The position numbers and the translations under genes were made by a program. Shown here piece by piece: positions 35,165-45,841 of a stretch of DNA of 64,000 bases; positions within the stretch are counted from its first letter, which is position 1; the number at the start of each line of letters is the position of its first letter. The DNA is taken from NCBI GenBank assembly GCA_963556195.1, contig OY744532.1:81682234-81746233 (forward strand), given 5' to 3'. Below the pieces are notes generated by a model, which worked only from the letters and a program-made list of their open reading frames with translations, was not told the origin of the DNA and made no database searches. Source of the stretch: Sepiola atlantica (Eukaryota; Mollusca; Cephalopoda; Sepiida; Sepiolidae).

Positions 35165-35170
<6 letters not shown>
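34102..35170. mobile_element. 1-kb foldback built from two inverted copies of the CATCAGAGGA repeat
   Basis: The left arm 34180-34402 and right arm 34948-35170 are close reverse complements. Both carry ATATGGTACGTCAATGAAAA, AGACCTGCAAATGGAAGCAA, ATCGATATCTTCAGTTGTTC (with a short change), CATTCCTTAAACCAGGCTTT and ATTAAAATCTTATCATCAGA. The spacer holds a long TTTC/TTTTC pyrimidine tract (34520-34620). The stretch before the left arm (34110-34175, ACTTTTAGA…CTCAATATACTGGATAGAGC) matches 37975-38035, where a single copy of the repeat begins. No protein is encoded. The right arm ends in (TA)n. Confidence 0.8.

Positions 35171-35257
<87 letters not shown>
35168..35257. repeat. (TA)n-(GA)n compound microsatellite
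   Basis: About 27 TA units pass into about 17 GA units. Confidence 0.97.
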
Positions 35258-35261
<4 letters not shown>

Positions 35262-35714
35262 CACCTGAAACAAGGTTGGCAGTTTCAGCTGCAAGTAGCT
35301 GTAAGTAGCTGTAATTTTTACAGAAATACATAATCGAGCTTTGAGAAACAACAAAACAATTGAGTTTCTCAAGTATCGGCCATTTATTTTCAAATAACTA
35401 CATAATAACATTTACAAATGACTTGAAATACAGACTCCGGGACAAATTATGTTGAATCTGCCCATGAAGATACTGAATATTTAAAAAAGATGTACGTATA
35501 GTTTGTCGACGTAATGCTGAAACATCATATATAAGCTTTTTGAGTGTCCGTTTTGACTTTTACCTGGACACACCGATAGATACACAGCCACATATGATGG
35601 TACATACACATCGAGACAAAAGAGTCAGTAATACAACTTCTACCATAAAACAGATAAACTCTTCTGGACTAAACTGGCTCACAAAGGAGAGGGAAGCACC
35701 AAGCAAACAGGCAA
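35258..35714. other. AT-rich DNA
   Basis: A + frame at 35540-35740 may be the beginning of the decayed coding region that follows. No motif was seen. Confidence 0.4.
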
Positions 35715-36620
35715 CTGAAATAGCCCAAAAGCGCCGCTAGAAATACACCAATACCTTCCACAGTAGAATACTTGCAAAACTGGGCCAACCAACAACGGTC
35801 CAAATATTTAGTGGAAGAACCATCTTCGGAGTATATAGATGTGGAAGGTTATGTAGACAAGCTACAAGAAAGTTAGCTCCAGTATTACCAGGGTAGGATA
35901 ATAATGGCTGCACAATATCAAGACTTGATGACGAATGCTTTTAAGAGGATCAGTCGTCTCAGTAACGAAAACAAGAGCAAATTCTACCACAAAAAAGTAG
36001 CGACATCCAGTCGTAAGGTTTTGTTACGCGACAAAGTGCGACAGGAAGCAATGTATAATTATCTGCCCATAGCCACCCGTAAACAATTGAATGTCTAGTG
36101 TAATAGTAGGTTCTGGGGACATATACTAGACAAACACTGCTGAGAATTAGTCATATACTATCTATTATGGTTAGTCAGTTCCTATGGCTACACACTTAGG
36201 AAACAGAGCTGTTAAACCTGAGATAGTTATGTAGGATCAGAAGAAGTGGATATCAAGCCTAGTTGAGCCGAGTGACCCTAATTGTCCTTGCTTAAACAGA
36301 GCTGAGAGGGAGAATATATGTAAATACGAGGATCTTATACACGCCATGAAAAGTAATTAGAAACTTATAAAATATGTCCATCATTCCAGGAATCATAGTG
36401 CCTACCGGGCTCATAAAAATGATTTAAAAAACAACCCCGTAAACCAAGTAGAAAAGAACTCATCACAATTGCAATTTAAAAGACGGTTAGAATTCTAAAA
36501 AGATCGCCTGGTTGGAGACTTTAAGATAGCTGATCAATGTCTGGTATCCGGTATGATTCATCATTAACAGGAAACACAAAGTAAACCTACATTGAAAAAA
36601 GAGAAAACCACACAAAAAGC
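35715..36620 (+). pseudogene. decayed coding region of unknown family
   Basis: One frame from about 35715 to 36098 has a single stop (near 35873) and then 64 open codons (MAAQYQDLMTNAFKRISRLS…), with protein-like composition rich in Lys, Arg, Asn and Gln. After a frameshift, a second frame from 36235 to about 36560 continues with two or three stops (DQKKWISSLVEPSDPNCPCL…). Together this looks like a once continuous protein of about 300 residues. I cannot name the family; a transposon protein or a processed pseudogene are both possible. Confidence 0.4.
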
Positions 36621-37914
36621 CAACTTTAAATATAAAATATTTATTTATCATACAATTGAGCTCTAGTGTTGGGTCCTTAAAAGCGCGCTGTCTCAGATGC
36701 GAACGTATAAACTACAGATTCAAAACAGAAATCTTACAAAGTGTGCCATGAGGAAAAGAAAGTTGGGGTACGTTCATGTGGTAATTTTATTGTTTATATC
36801 ATTAAACAAATTGAAATCGTTTCATAATGTATGTTTCGAAAACAAAAGGTTAATATGTGCACATGAATTTAAATTCACTTAGGGTTAAGCGAGCGTAATA
36901 TTCATCGGTATTACCACATATAATATGTCTAAAGCGTTGAATGCCCCCATACGTTAGACTGTGTGTCGGTATTTTGCCTCGCCGTCTCTCAACATTTAGT
37001 TGCTCATAAAACAGTAGAAAACCTTAACAGTCTATTCGATATCGATATCCGATAGTATCGAATTTTACAGCTGTTACTTTTCCTTAGCAACAATTTCCAA
37101 ATATTGCGGTGGGAACTAAGCAACTGTACTTTCCTATTTGCTTAAATATTTTATGATTGGTGTTTTTTGCTCTATTTTATCACGAAGAAAAGTCACCTCT
37201 TTTTATTGTCGAGACGAAAATGTCCAAAGAATGCGATTACAATTCTAAGATAGACGGAAAAAAGTATCTAGTACAATGAACACACCCTGTCATTGTTATA
37301 TAATAAGAACCGTGCTTTATTTTGACAGGTGTAAGGCCAAGGGTAAGATAGTGACAGCAGGCGCTAATTACGAAACCACTTAATTTCAAGCAAAGCGATT
37401 TTTCCTCTCTTAGCCGGTGAGATTTCAAGCAAAGAATACGTTTCTAGCGGTATAGCCAGGGTGTGGTGTGCCTGATTTAGGGAGAAAAACTATACAGAGG
37501 TATGTCTGTTTAACTTACGCGTCTATTATTCGTATAGCTGAATTGTTTCTGTGTGGGTCCTTTTAAATAAACATTTTCTAAATACACCGGCGTCTGAGTA
37601 ATTGTATGTCGCAGAAAATAAACAACATGTGTTTACTACAATACGGGTGTATAAAGAGTTATACACGCTCGATATGTGAATAAGGTACACACTGCACGAT
37701 ACGTAATAGAGTACCCAAGAAGCATTATTGCGTACATATTCTGTTTTAGAATATCCCAAAATGTAGAAACTAGCGAACGAAATCGGCAACTTTACAGTTT
37801 TAAAAGCAGTATATTTAAAAATATTATTTTATTTAATTGAATAAAAGATATTTAATAATCCTGTGCCTATAATTCACGGATACTATACATACATACACAT
37901 ATATAACTTACTTA

Positions 37915-37916
<2 letters not shown>
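36621..37916. other. AT-rich DNA, nothing recognised
   Basis: Short frames only (36697-36882, 37237-37428, 37526-37789), with no motif. No repeat shared with the rest of the window was seen. Confidence 0.5.

Positions 37917-37950
<34 letters not shown>
37917..37950. repeat. (TA)n microsatellite
   Basis: About 17 TA units. Confidence 0.95.
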
Positions 37951-37953
<3 letters not shown>

Positions 37954-37954
37954 A

Positions 37955-38640
37955 TATAAACCAAATATAAACCAAAAGTAAAACTTTTAGTAGATGGAAC
38001 CTATAGTGAAGAGGTTTTGCTCAATATACAAGATAAAGCCTTTTACTTTTTTCTTGATTTCCTTCCCAGCTGCAACGGCGTCTATCTCAACCAATCCGAA
38101 CACTACTACCCCCTCGCTCTTTAACTCCCCTTCCCCCTGACCCCAAATTTAGCTTTTTTGTTTCATTTAAGTTTTCTTTGGACTAGATGTCATTTGCTTT
38201 TTCTATGTCCAGAAAGTTATCAATAATGGCCAGCTTTTCTCTTTTCAATTGCATTTAAGTGCGTTTAGATTTACTTATATTTGAACATTCTCTTCATACT
38301 GCCCCTAAGCCAAAGTTGTTTTTCGCTTTCTACAATTCATTGGACATCTTTTCAACGGAAAATCACCACCCGGACAAACCACATATCTTTTTTACCGAAC
38401 TTCTCTTTCACTGCATTTTTTAATAATATTTTTCATATATTTTTCAAATATTTGAACTTTGGTTTTTTCGAAAGCCAACTTATCAATCCGTATTTCTCCT
38501 CTGATGATAAAATCTCGATCTTTGAAATGCCTTGGCTTAAGGAAAGAATAATAAACACTAGTTTATTACTGAATACACCTTGCATTGAACAATTAAAATT
38601 TGAAATAAATTTGGACAATCGTCGCATATTTATAACTTTT
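37955..38640 (+). repeat. dispersed repeat with CATCAGAGGA core, plus copy
   Basis: The head (ACTTTTAGTAGATGGAACCT, GCTCAATATACAAGATAAAGC) matches 34110-34175. The 3' part (GAACTTTGG, AGCCAACTTATCAATC, TTCTCCTCTGATGATAAAAT, GGCTTAAGGAAAGAA) matches 18297-18480 reversed. This is the longest copy in the window. It is bracketed by (TA)n on the left and (TC)n-(TA)n on the right. Its open frames are accidental. Confidence 0.75.
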
Positions 38641-38641
38641 T

Positions 38642-38645
<4 letters not shown>

Positions 38646-38714
<69 letters not shown>
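38646..38714. repeat. (TC)n-(TA)n compound microsatellite
   Basis: About 17 TC units followed by about 17 TA units. Confidence 0.97.
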
Positions 38715-38718
<4 letters not shown>

Positions 38719-38861
38719 ACTGTAGATTAAATAAAATTGTATGAGACAATATAGAAAAGCAAATATAATTGGATCACGGGGCATATGCGTATTGATCGAT
38801 AGTTCGACAAAATGAGTTGGTTAGTATTGTTAAAGGCACATGTTACAAGATAAGACGAATC

Positions 38862-38865
<4 letters not shown>

Positions 38866-38940
<75 letters not shown>
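38866..38940. repeat. (TA)n microsatellite
   Basis: About 37 TA units. Confidence 0.97.
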
Positions 38941-38943
<3 letters not shown>

Positions 38944-39367
38944 TTGGAAGTTTCTCAACCATAAAAACTATATGGAAAAACCAAAAAAAACAAAAAACTT
39001 TTAGTCCGACGTCGTTCAGTGGAAAATCACTCATGTAAGTCAATTTATTTTTTACAGTTATTATATTAGTTTTCTTCTAACATTATTTAAGGGATCATCA
39101 GTTGTTTACCATGAAACACTATTTCGGGAATTTAAAAACAAGAGCGTATTTAATTGCATGGCTTACCAGCAGAGTCTTCCTTATCTGTGTTGATTTTTTG
39201 TCTAATAAAATTTATCCGTTACTTACAAAAATGTTGCTGCATTTTAAAGTGTTTGGACGAATCCATGACACTACTTTCTAGGTAATTAATGTATTCTTAT
39301 TTTTAGTTTTATATTAAAAATATAAAAAATATAAACATAGCAAAATACTTTTTTTTTAAAGTTAAAA
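38941..39367. other. AT-rich DNA, nothing recognised
   Basis: No motif or repeat match noticed. Confidence 0.5.
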
Positions 39368-39392
39368 TATATATATGTATATATATATATAT

Positions 39393-39446
<54 letters not shown>
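39368..39446. repeat. (TA)n tract with interruptions
   Basis: TA units interrupted by TATG and AATA. Confidence 0.95.
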
Positions 39447-39453
<7 letters not shown>

Positions 39454-40097
39454 AATACTTTTAGTCCCTCCTCTTCCCCCTCCTCCTCCTTTTCCTGCTT
39501 TGTTGTCCAACTCCCCGTTGTCATCAACATCACAAAAATACTAATCTTCCTTGTCCACTCACAGCGTTTCAAATATATATATTAGGGGAGGTCGATTTTG
39601 AAACTGTAAATTATCGCACTCGAAGAAAGTTGCCAAATAATGTCAAAAGTTACCATAAGAAATATTTTTCTTCAAAACTTTGTATTTATTTGAGCATTGC
39701 AACTTTAAGATCAAATAAATCGAGATTTTTTCTCACAGCCTAGATGTCACCGGCAGAAGTGTCGCCTTAAATTAAACCCGGGTTTTAACAAAAAAAGATA
39801 ATACATTACTTAATAATAAATATTTTAAAGTTTATTATTCCTTTTCTTAAGAAATTAAATGTACATATTCAAATTAAAAAGGAATAAAACACTATAATAT
39901 TTAATTTTATATATAAATAATTATTTATTTACATAGGCGTTTTATTTATTGGATATTTTTTATGGTATTCACCGGTTGAAAATTCAACGAGCGAATTTGA
40001 ATTCACGTGTTGATTCTGTGTTTACAAATGTAATTATCACAAATATATATTGAATTGTCGAGCGCTAGCTTATCTAATCCAACTTTCCCGACCTTTT

Positions 40098-40805
40098 GTC
40101 ACACCTTACCTTGTGGGAGTTAGATAAATAAAAACTAGTTCAGCCAGGGTTTTTTACCCCACCAAATAAACCGGTATCGTCCGGGTCTTTGGGTCTGGAT
40201 TCACGCCCGTCTATTGGGGCGTGTCCGTCCTGTGCAGTTCTAGGAGGTGCACCTCCCAGGTTTTGCCTTCCCTCTTTGGGGAGGAGTAAGTTTATTGCTT
40301 ACTGTCTGAGGCGGCCCTACCGGGGAATGCCGACGGAGCTGCCCAGGCAATTTTTAAATTGCCAGAGTGCTCACCTCTCGAGCACTGGCCTTCTCATCCC
40401 ACTTTCCTGACCTTGTGTCAATCTTACCTTGTTGGAGATAGATCAATAAAATCTAGTTCAGCCAGGGGTTTTTACCCCACCAAATAAATCGGTATCGTCC
40501 GGGCCTTTGGGTCTGCATTTACGCCCGTCTATTGGGGCTTGTCCGTCCTGTGCAATTCTAGGAGGTGCACCCTCCCAGGCTTTGCCTTCCCTCTTTGGGG
40601 AGGAGTAAGTTTATTGCTAACCGTCTGAGACGCCCCTACAGGGGAATGCCGACGGGGCTGCCCAATCAATTTTTTAATGGATAGAGTGCTCACATCTATA
40701 GCGCAGGCTTATCTAATCCCACTTTCATGACCTTGTGTCACATCTTACCTTGTTGGAGGTAGATAAATAAAACTATTTCGGCCAGGGGTTTTTACCCCAC
40801 CTAAA
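40098..40805 (+). repeat. tandem array of the SINE body (about 318-bp unit, two units plus a third tail)
   Basis: CGGTATCGTCCGGG occurs at 40172 and 40490 and the junction TTTTTACCCCACC three times, at spacings of 318-320 bp. Each unit carries the GC-rich body seen in the U2-headed SINEs (TGTCCGTCCTGTGCA, TTGCCTTCCCTCTTTGGGG, AATGCCGACGG…GCTGCCCA) but no U2-like head. The body begins exactly where the U2 head ends in the 32.6-kb copy, so here the preceding unit's tail (AGTTCAGCCAGGG…) replaces the head. Confidence 0.85.
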
Positions 40806-40814
40806 ATATATGTA

Positions 40815-42227
40815 TTGGAGTTGATGGGAGAATGGATAAGGACACATTGATGTATAAGGAAATTGTGGATGAAAATAGACAGAGAATTATGAAAAAAACT
40901 AAGAGACCAGAACACCATTTAACTTTTACAAAAGAAACACCATGTGAAAGTAAATATCTGGCACAGAGTTCTTCCTAAGAGTTGTGCAACAGGTGCTGTT
41001 CATGCAGATCAAGTGGTGGATGTTTTGCATGAATTCCACAGTGAGAACAGTATCAAAGCTATACTTGTTGACAACACTAATACCAACACAGGTTGCGAAG
41101 GTGGAATGGTTGCAATTTTAGAAAAAAAACTTTTTAAAAATCTTCACACAATTGGTTGCTCTTTGCATCGTAATGAACTACCTTTCAGAGCCCTTTTTAA
41201 AAACATAGATGGTTGCGCAAAAAGTCCTAGAACATTCAGTGGCCGTCTGGGGAAATTATGCTCAAATGATTGCCATGATTTACCCCAAATATCATTTTCC
41301 ACTATTAGCAATCCTCTAGAGTCAATTTTTAAAATTGATGAAATACATGATCTTAGTTCTGACCAAAGACTCCTTTATGAATACACAGTAGGTATTTCTA
41401 GAGGTAAGGTTGACTCTAGATATACCTCCTGGAAAATTGGTCCTTTAAACCAAGCAAGATGGTTAACTTTGACCATCAGGCTCATGTGTTTATAGACTCG
41501 TGGTGCATACCCACAAAGGCACACAACAAAACTACACTATGTAGTAAATTTTATTGTAAATGTGTATGCCACTTCTTGGTTTGAAATTAAAAGAAATAGT
41601 AAATTCCACAATCAGCAAGTGCACATTTTTAATATGACCCAGAGGATTAAGGAGCAGCCTCAGGAAATCCAAGATATCACATTTAGAAATATACGAGGTA
41701 ATACATTTTGTTTACTGCCTGAAAACTTTCTATATTCCATGGTTAAATCTGAAGAGATTGAAGTAAGAGAAGAAGCTTTAAAAAGAATTTTGACCATTAG
41801 GTAAGTAATATTTATTCATATATTTCTGACTCAATTATTTATTCCAATTAATAGAATGATTTTTAAAGATTTTATCTAATTTCACCATAGTTATTAAAGC
41901 AGTACAGATTAGAATTTTTTAATAATTCAATTAATTAATTTGTTCTTTCAGGAGTGAGGAGTCAACCAGAAAAAGATTAAAAAGAATACCACCTATTAAT
42001 TTTAATGCCACACATTGGACACAATTAATAGATTTAAAATTATGCTGCATTTTTGGCATTCTCAGGGCGTGGAACGGGCAGTTAAGTTAATAACAGAAGC
42101 TTCACAAACTGTATATGGTTTTGAAGCAAGGCATCAACACATTACAGCCAAAGTTTTGAGTCAGAAATTGAGACCAGCATTTTTGTCTAAGGGGTCTTAT
42201 ATGGAGCAATTTGATTCTCAATATTAA
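40815..42227 (+). pseudogene. decayed transposase-like gene (copy 1), intron retained
   Basis: Blocks in order: GVDGRMDKDTL (40815 onward), a frameshift, then a 183-codon frame 40944-41495. That frame contains VDNTNTNTGCEGG, HTIGCSLHRNELPFRALFKN, LSSDQRLLYEY and SWKIGPLNQARWLTLTIRLM. After an in-frame stop (probably a lost Trp) come ATSWFEIKRNSKFHNQQVHI, then an intron, then SEESTRKRLKRIPPINF and GVERAVKLITEASQTVYG, ending at 42227. I recall similar proteins as uncharacterised multi-copy families in arthropods and other invertebrates. The pattern Asp (GVDGR), Asp (VDNT..NTG), CxxH (CSLHRNEL) and a C-terminal Glu (VERAVK) is compatible with a hAT-type RNase H fold; this is inference. The N-terminus is missing relative to copy 2, replaced by the SINE-body array. 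Confidence 0.7.
41801..41951 (+). other. intron in the transposase-like gene
   Basis: The donor CATTAG|GTAAGTAAT at 41801 and acceptor TTGTTCTTTCAG|GAGTG ending at 41951 bound 151 bp of AT-rich sequence containing stops. Joining across it keeps the frame (…ILTIR then SEES…). Canonical splice sites are preserved although the exons are damaged. Confidence 0.75.
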
Positions 42228-42678
42228 GCTCCATTAAAATAGTGTTAGGTTTTTCCTTATTTCTTTGCTTGTTATATTTTCACTTATAACAGAAAAAAAT
42301 CATTTTTTTAGGTATTCAAATATTACTGTTTAATTCATAACGTTAAAAGGTAGTTTAAAAAAGCAGATACTGAAAATGAGGGGGGGGGCAAATTTTCAAT
42401 TTGAAGATTTCTTTAATTAATATCATTTTTATAAAATAAAAGGACATTTGCTGATTTTAAATGCACAAATTATTTGGTTTTCACACCAGTATTCAAGCAA
42501 ATCTTGCAAAATCGAGGAATTTTCAGTATATTCTTGTCTACGATCTTTGATACTAAACGCTCAAAAAACCGCTGAAGTTTTTGATCTAATTTTTTGCATG
42601 AGTAATTAATAGGTCTATATACAACTTTCGGTACGTGCCTTTTTTTAATATTTAAAAAAAGTGTAAAATCGACCTACC

Positions 42679-42681
<3 letters not shown>

Positions 42682-42724
<43 letters not shown>
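42682..42724. repeat. (TA)n microsatellite
   Basis: About 21 TA units starting at the right end of the transposon. Confidence 0.97.
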
Positions 42725-42730
<6 letters not shown>

Positions 42731-42746
42731 TATGTTTTTAATATTG

Positions 42747-42905
42747 TACACACGTACCACGTCGTTTCGAGTTTTCGGCTCTGATCAGCGTAGGGGAATG
42801 ACAATCTGGGAGGGTCATAGTGACTGAACCATGGTTCACAGAGACACCTTGAATCTGTAAAAGTTTAATCTCGTAGGCGATGGGAGGTTGTCACGTGATC
42901 ACAGA
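42747..42905 (+). repeat. diverged direct repeat, copy 1
   Basis: Shared with 43087-43240: CGTACCACGTCGTTTCGAG/CGCACGACGTGCTTTTGAG, TTTTCGGCTCT…/CTTTCGGCTGT…, GGTCA…AGACACCTTGAATCTGTAA/GGTCACAAAGACACTTTAAATCTGTAA and a GTCACGTG/GTTACGTG end. Not identified. Confidence 0.7.
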
Positions 42906-43086
42906 TAAATAAAGTGGTATTTACGCTGAAATAGGTAAACGTAAACATCAATACCATCTAATATATCTCAACGGCAGAGTCAGAGTATTGCACTGAGAGT
43001 GTAGATGTATGCCTATATTTAATATCTCTAAAAGTGCCTTACTTTAATGTAATTTAAATGGAGTTCTAATGATATTGAATTATATA

Positions 43087-43240
43087 TTCAATATTTTACC
43101 TACGCACGACGTGCTTTTGAGCTTTCGGCTGTAATCCCCGCAGTGAAATAGCGATCTTAGACGGTCACAAAGACACTTTAAATCTGTAAGTGTTCTTCGC
43201 TCAATTCCTTAGGTCATGAAAAATTGTTACGTGCTCTCTC
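43087..43240 (+). repeat. diverged direct repeat, copy 2
   Basis: Partner of 42747-42905, 340 bp downstream. It runs into the (CT)n tract. Confidence 0.7.
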
Positions 43241-43264
43241 TCTCTCTCCTCTCTCTCTCTCTCC

Positions 43265-43346
<82 letters not shown>
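43225..43346. repeat. (CT)n-(TA)n compound microsatellite
   Basis: Interrupted CT run to about 43298 followed by TA to the left end of the MITE. Confidence 0.97.
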
Positions 43347-43349
<3 letters not shown>

Positions 43350-43723
43350 GGTGGGCAAAAATAAGGGTCCTATTTTTAAAAATTCATAACTTTTTTATTT
43401 ATTGATTTTAAAAAATTTTTTTTTAGAATAAGTAAAGGACCCCTTCCGAAGCAAGCATGAGCCGTATTAGCCCTAAGGAACGCACCCTCATTTAGAAAAC
43501 ATTATTTTTGCTTAAAGAACTCAAAACAGTGTAAAAAACAATACTTTAGTTTTTGTAAGTTTTAAGAAGTGTTTTTCGGCTAAAATTTGTTTTGTTTATT
43601 TCAAAAAATCTCGGAAGGGTCAGTCTACACACACATAAAGTTTGGTGAGTTTAACCTTTATTTTGTGGAAGTTATTCAAATTCAAGTTATTCAAATTTAA
43701 AGATAGGACCCTTATTTTGGCCC

Positions 43724-43728
<5 letters not shown>
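43347..43728 (+). mobile_element. 382-bp MITE inserted in a TA tract, copy 1
   Basis: Terminal inverted repeats: CAGGGTGGGCAAAAATAAGG plus GTCCTAT on the left, and ATAGGACCCTTATTTTGGCC plus CACCCT on the right. TA repeats flank both sides, as expected for a mariner/Tc1-type TA target. Inside, 43456 opens MSRISPKERTLI then a stop, which looks like the start of a deleted transposase. A tandem TATTCAAATT motif lies near the right end (43673-43700). A second copy is at 61670-62050 in reverse. Confidence 0.85.
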
Positions 43729-43776
<48 letters not shown>

Positions 43777-43800
43777 GTATATACATACATACATACATAC
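43729..43800. repeat. (TA)n tract with (TACA)n end
   Basis: TA units, TATG variants and about four TACA units. Confidence 0.95.
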
Positions 43801-43820
43801 ATGTGTGTGCGTGCGTGTGG

Positions 43821-44045
43821 TTGCCTATTCGATTTGGAATATGACCACTTTGGCGTATCAATATGATATTAGTGTCAAAGTTTCCAGTGAGATGCGCTGA
43901 TGGGGCTTTTACAGCCTGCTAGACTTTTACAGACTATACCACAGATAAGGCACGTGTTTTGCTGATCTGAGGGGATTATATACATGTAGACACTTCTTGT
44001 CCGTGCTGACAATATCTCGTGTGAAGTTGTCTGATTTCTAAAATT
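43821..44045. repeat. dispersed repeat, partner of 22708-22945
   Basis: See 22708. Shared blocks include TTCGATTTGGAATAT, TTGGCGTATCAAT, ACTATACCACA and CTTGTCCGTGCT. It again follows a TA-type tract. A 36-bp TA tract at about 44055-44090 follows. Confidence 0.8.
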
Positions 44046-44297
44046 TCAAAGTATATATAAATATATATATATATATATATACATATATATTATGCATTTT
44101 GAACTGCTTATTTTGATCAATGAACTGAATTTAATATTTGATAATAAATAGACCTAAACGCACGCACATCTACTTATCTAAACATACATTTTTAAATACA
44201 AATATAAATATATAGATAAACATATAGTTTTTCATTTCATTTTTGCCTCAAAAGTGCTGGTGCATACTTCAAAAACAATTGTTATACATAGTCAGGT
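44046..44297. other. AT-rich spacer
   Basis: Apart from the TA tract noted just above nothing is recognised. Confidence 0.5.
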
Positions 44298-45510
44298 AAA
44301 GCTAGGACGGTGGCGCTTTATATATCCAAAACCTTTGACTAGGTCTGACATTAAGGTTTTCTCATGAAAAGTAATGGTATTACTCGACGAATATTTTATA
44401 TAATTAGATCCTACCAATCCCCCCCCCCAAATCAGGTTGTCCTCGATGGCTGTTTATAAAAACATGACATAAGGGTAGATGTAGCCCAGGAATTGATCCT
44501 TTGACATTTTTGTTCGTGATGTTCATAAACGACCTCCCTGGTAACATTGTGCCTGAGATGGGTATATTTTCTGACGACAGCACACATTACTCCCGTCATG
44601 TGCGTAAAACAGACGCGCACATAACTGAGGCAATGACTGACACCCTTCTGAAAGTGATTTACAGTTGCAAGGGTACTGGGGTCATAAATGGATTGCAATA
44701 TTTAATTCTGCTAAGACAACCATCATTTCTTTCAACAACTACAACAACGACAATACACCTCTCAACCACAGATTGGCATGGCAAATAGCACCCTATATGA
44801 GAGTCTAACGTTCAAACTCCTCGGCCTAACATTCAAAGGTTACATGAATTGGAACAAATGCATAACATATATTGTCAAAACTGCCGCAAAGAATGTGATC
44901 CCCCTCTACTGAGCTAGAAAACGTTTCACAACTGACAGTATCCTTTATCCTTACAAAGAAACCATCCGTTTATGCATTAAGTATCGTTGTCATATCTGGG
45001 CTGGTACACCAACCACTACTCTCTCCCTTTTAGACAAGGTCAAAAATGTCCATAATCATATAGGCTCTTCACTATCCACCAAGCTTCAGCCCTATCAAAT
45101 CGCTGCAATGTTGCATCCTTGTGATTGTTTTTCAAGTACTCTAATGGAATGTGATCAGGTGAACTTGCTGATCTGCTGCTCCCTCGATGTAAATACACTC
45201 GTCAACTATCCCGACAATCAGTTAAATCACATCCTTTCACTGTTGAGTTCCTCAGATACCGGAGTGTCTTCAACTTAAATGGCTTCTTACCTAGACATGT
45301 CTGCCCTTACAACAGCTTCACTGCTCTCTGTTTCCTTGACTGTTCCGACATGCAGAAATTTTAAACTAATGTGAACAAGCATCTCGCTGCACAGCTGACA
45401 ATCAATGATCTGCCCCAAAACATTCAGCTTTATTCTCAGTAGCCCCTTACGTCTACAGTGGCAACTTGCCTGGTTTGAGGTTGCGCAAGTTATAAAAAAG
45501 AAACAAATTA
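44298..45510 (+). pseudogene. LINE (jockey/CR1-type) reverse transcriptase relic with 3' UTR
   Basis: RT block A survives as VALYISKTFD (near 44311), block B as VAQELIL then FVMFINDLPGN and the active-site block as GIFSDDSTHYS (FSDD at 44567-44578; most relatives have FADD). Further on come FKGYMNWNKC, the YPYKETIRLCIKYRCHIWAG block and a C-terminus FLPRHVCPYN/DCSDMQKF/HLAA, spread over all three frames with many stops. The 3' UTR at 45436 (AGTAGCCCCTTACGTCTACA) matches the copy at 12.8 kb. The N-terminal ORF and endonuclease are absent. Fragments of the same family lie at 12.8-13.2 and 26.5 kb. Confidence 0.85.
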
Positions 45511-45762
45511 CACATCAAGAAAGTTTTAGTGTACGATCGTTTCTGAAACAAACAATATTTTTAGGATTAAGCGTCTTCATCAGCATAAATTAAAACGAAA
45601 ATCATGCAACGGTTCTTTAATCGTTCAGCAATAGATCTAAGAAGTCTGAGAGATAAAGTCTAAATCAGTATAAATAAACTAATATAAATTAGTTTTTCCA
45701 CCATTATCTTTTTAACATGACTGATGGAAGAATACAGTGTACATTTTAACATTTTTACTGTA
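45511..45762. other. AT-rich spacer
   Basis: Nothing recognised; TCTTCATCAGCATAAATTA at 45571-45589 may be an end of an unidentified repeat. Confidence 0.4.
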
Positions 45763-45763
45763 T

Positions 45764-45838
<75 letters not shown>
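45763..45838. repeat. (CA)n-(TA)n microsatellite
   Basis: Short CA block and about 30 TA units. Confidence 0.95.

Positions 45839-45841
<3 letters not shown>

Larger units (their letters stand above)
39583..42681 (+). mobile_element. 3.1-kb DNA transposon with terminal inverted repeats (hAT-like, tentative)
   Basis: The left end TAGGGGAGGTCGATTTT and right end AAAATCGACCTACCCTA are inverted repeats of 17 bp with one mismatch. On both sides the adjacent 8 bp are ATATATAT, which would fit an 8-bp target duplication, but since the element sits in TA repeats this is not decisive and a TA duplication fits too. Inside are a decayed transposase-like gene on the + strand (40815-42227) and a tandem array of SINE-body units (40098-40805). 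A second copy of the family with a matching left end starts at 51835. TAGGG termini occur in hAT elements, and the protein motifs are compatible with hAT (see the gene), but I cannot assign the superfamily firmly. Confidence 0.75.

Noticed and set aside
39583..42681. Firm assignment to hAT or to mariner/Tc1 from the flanking target duplication
   Set aside because: The flanks are TA repeats, so both an 8-bp ATATATAT and a 2-bp TA duplication fit equally well.
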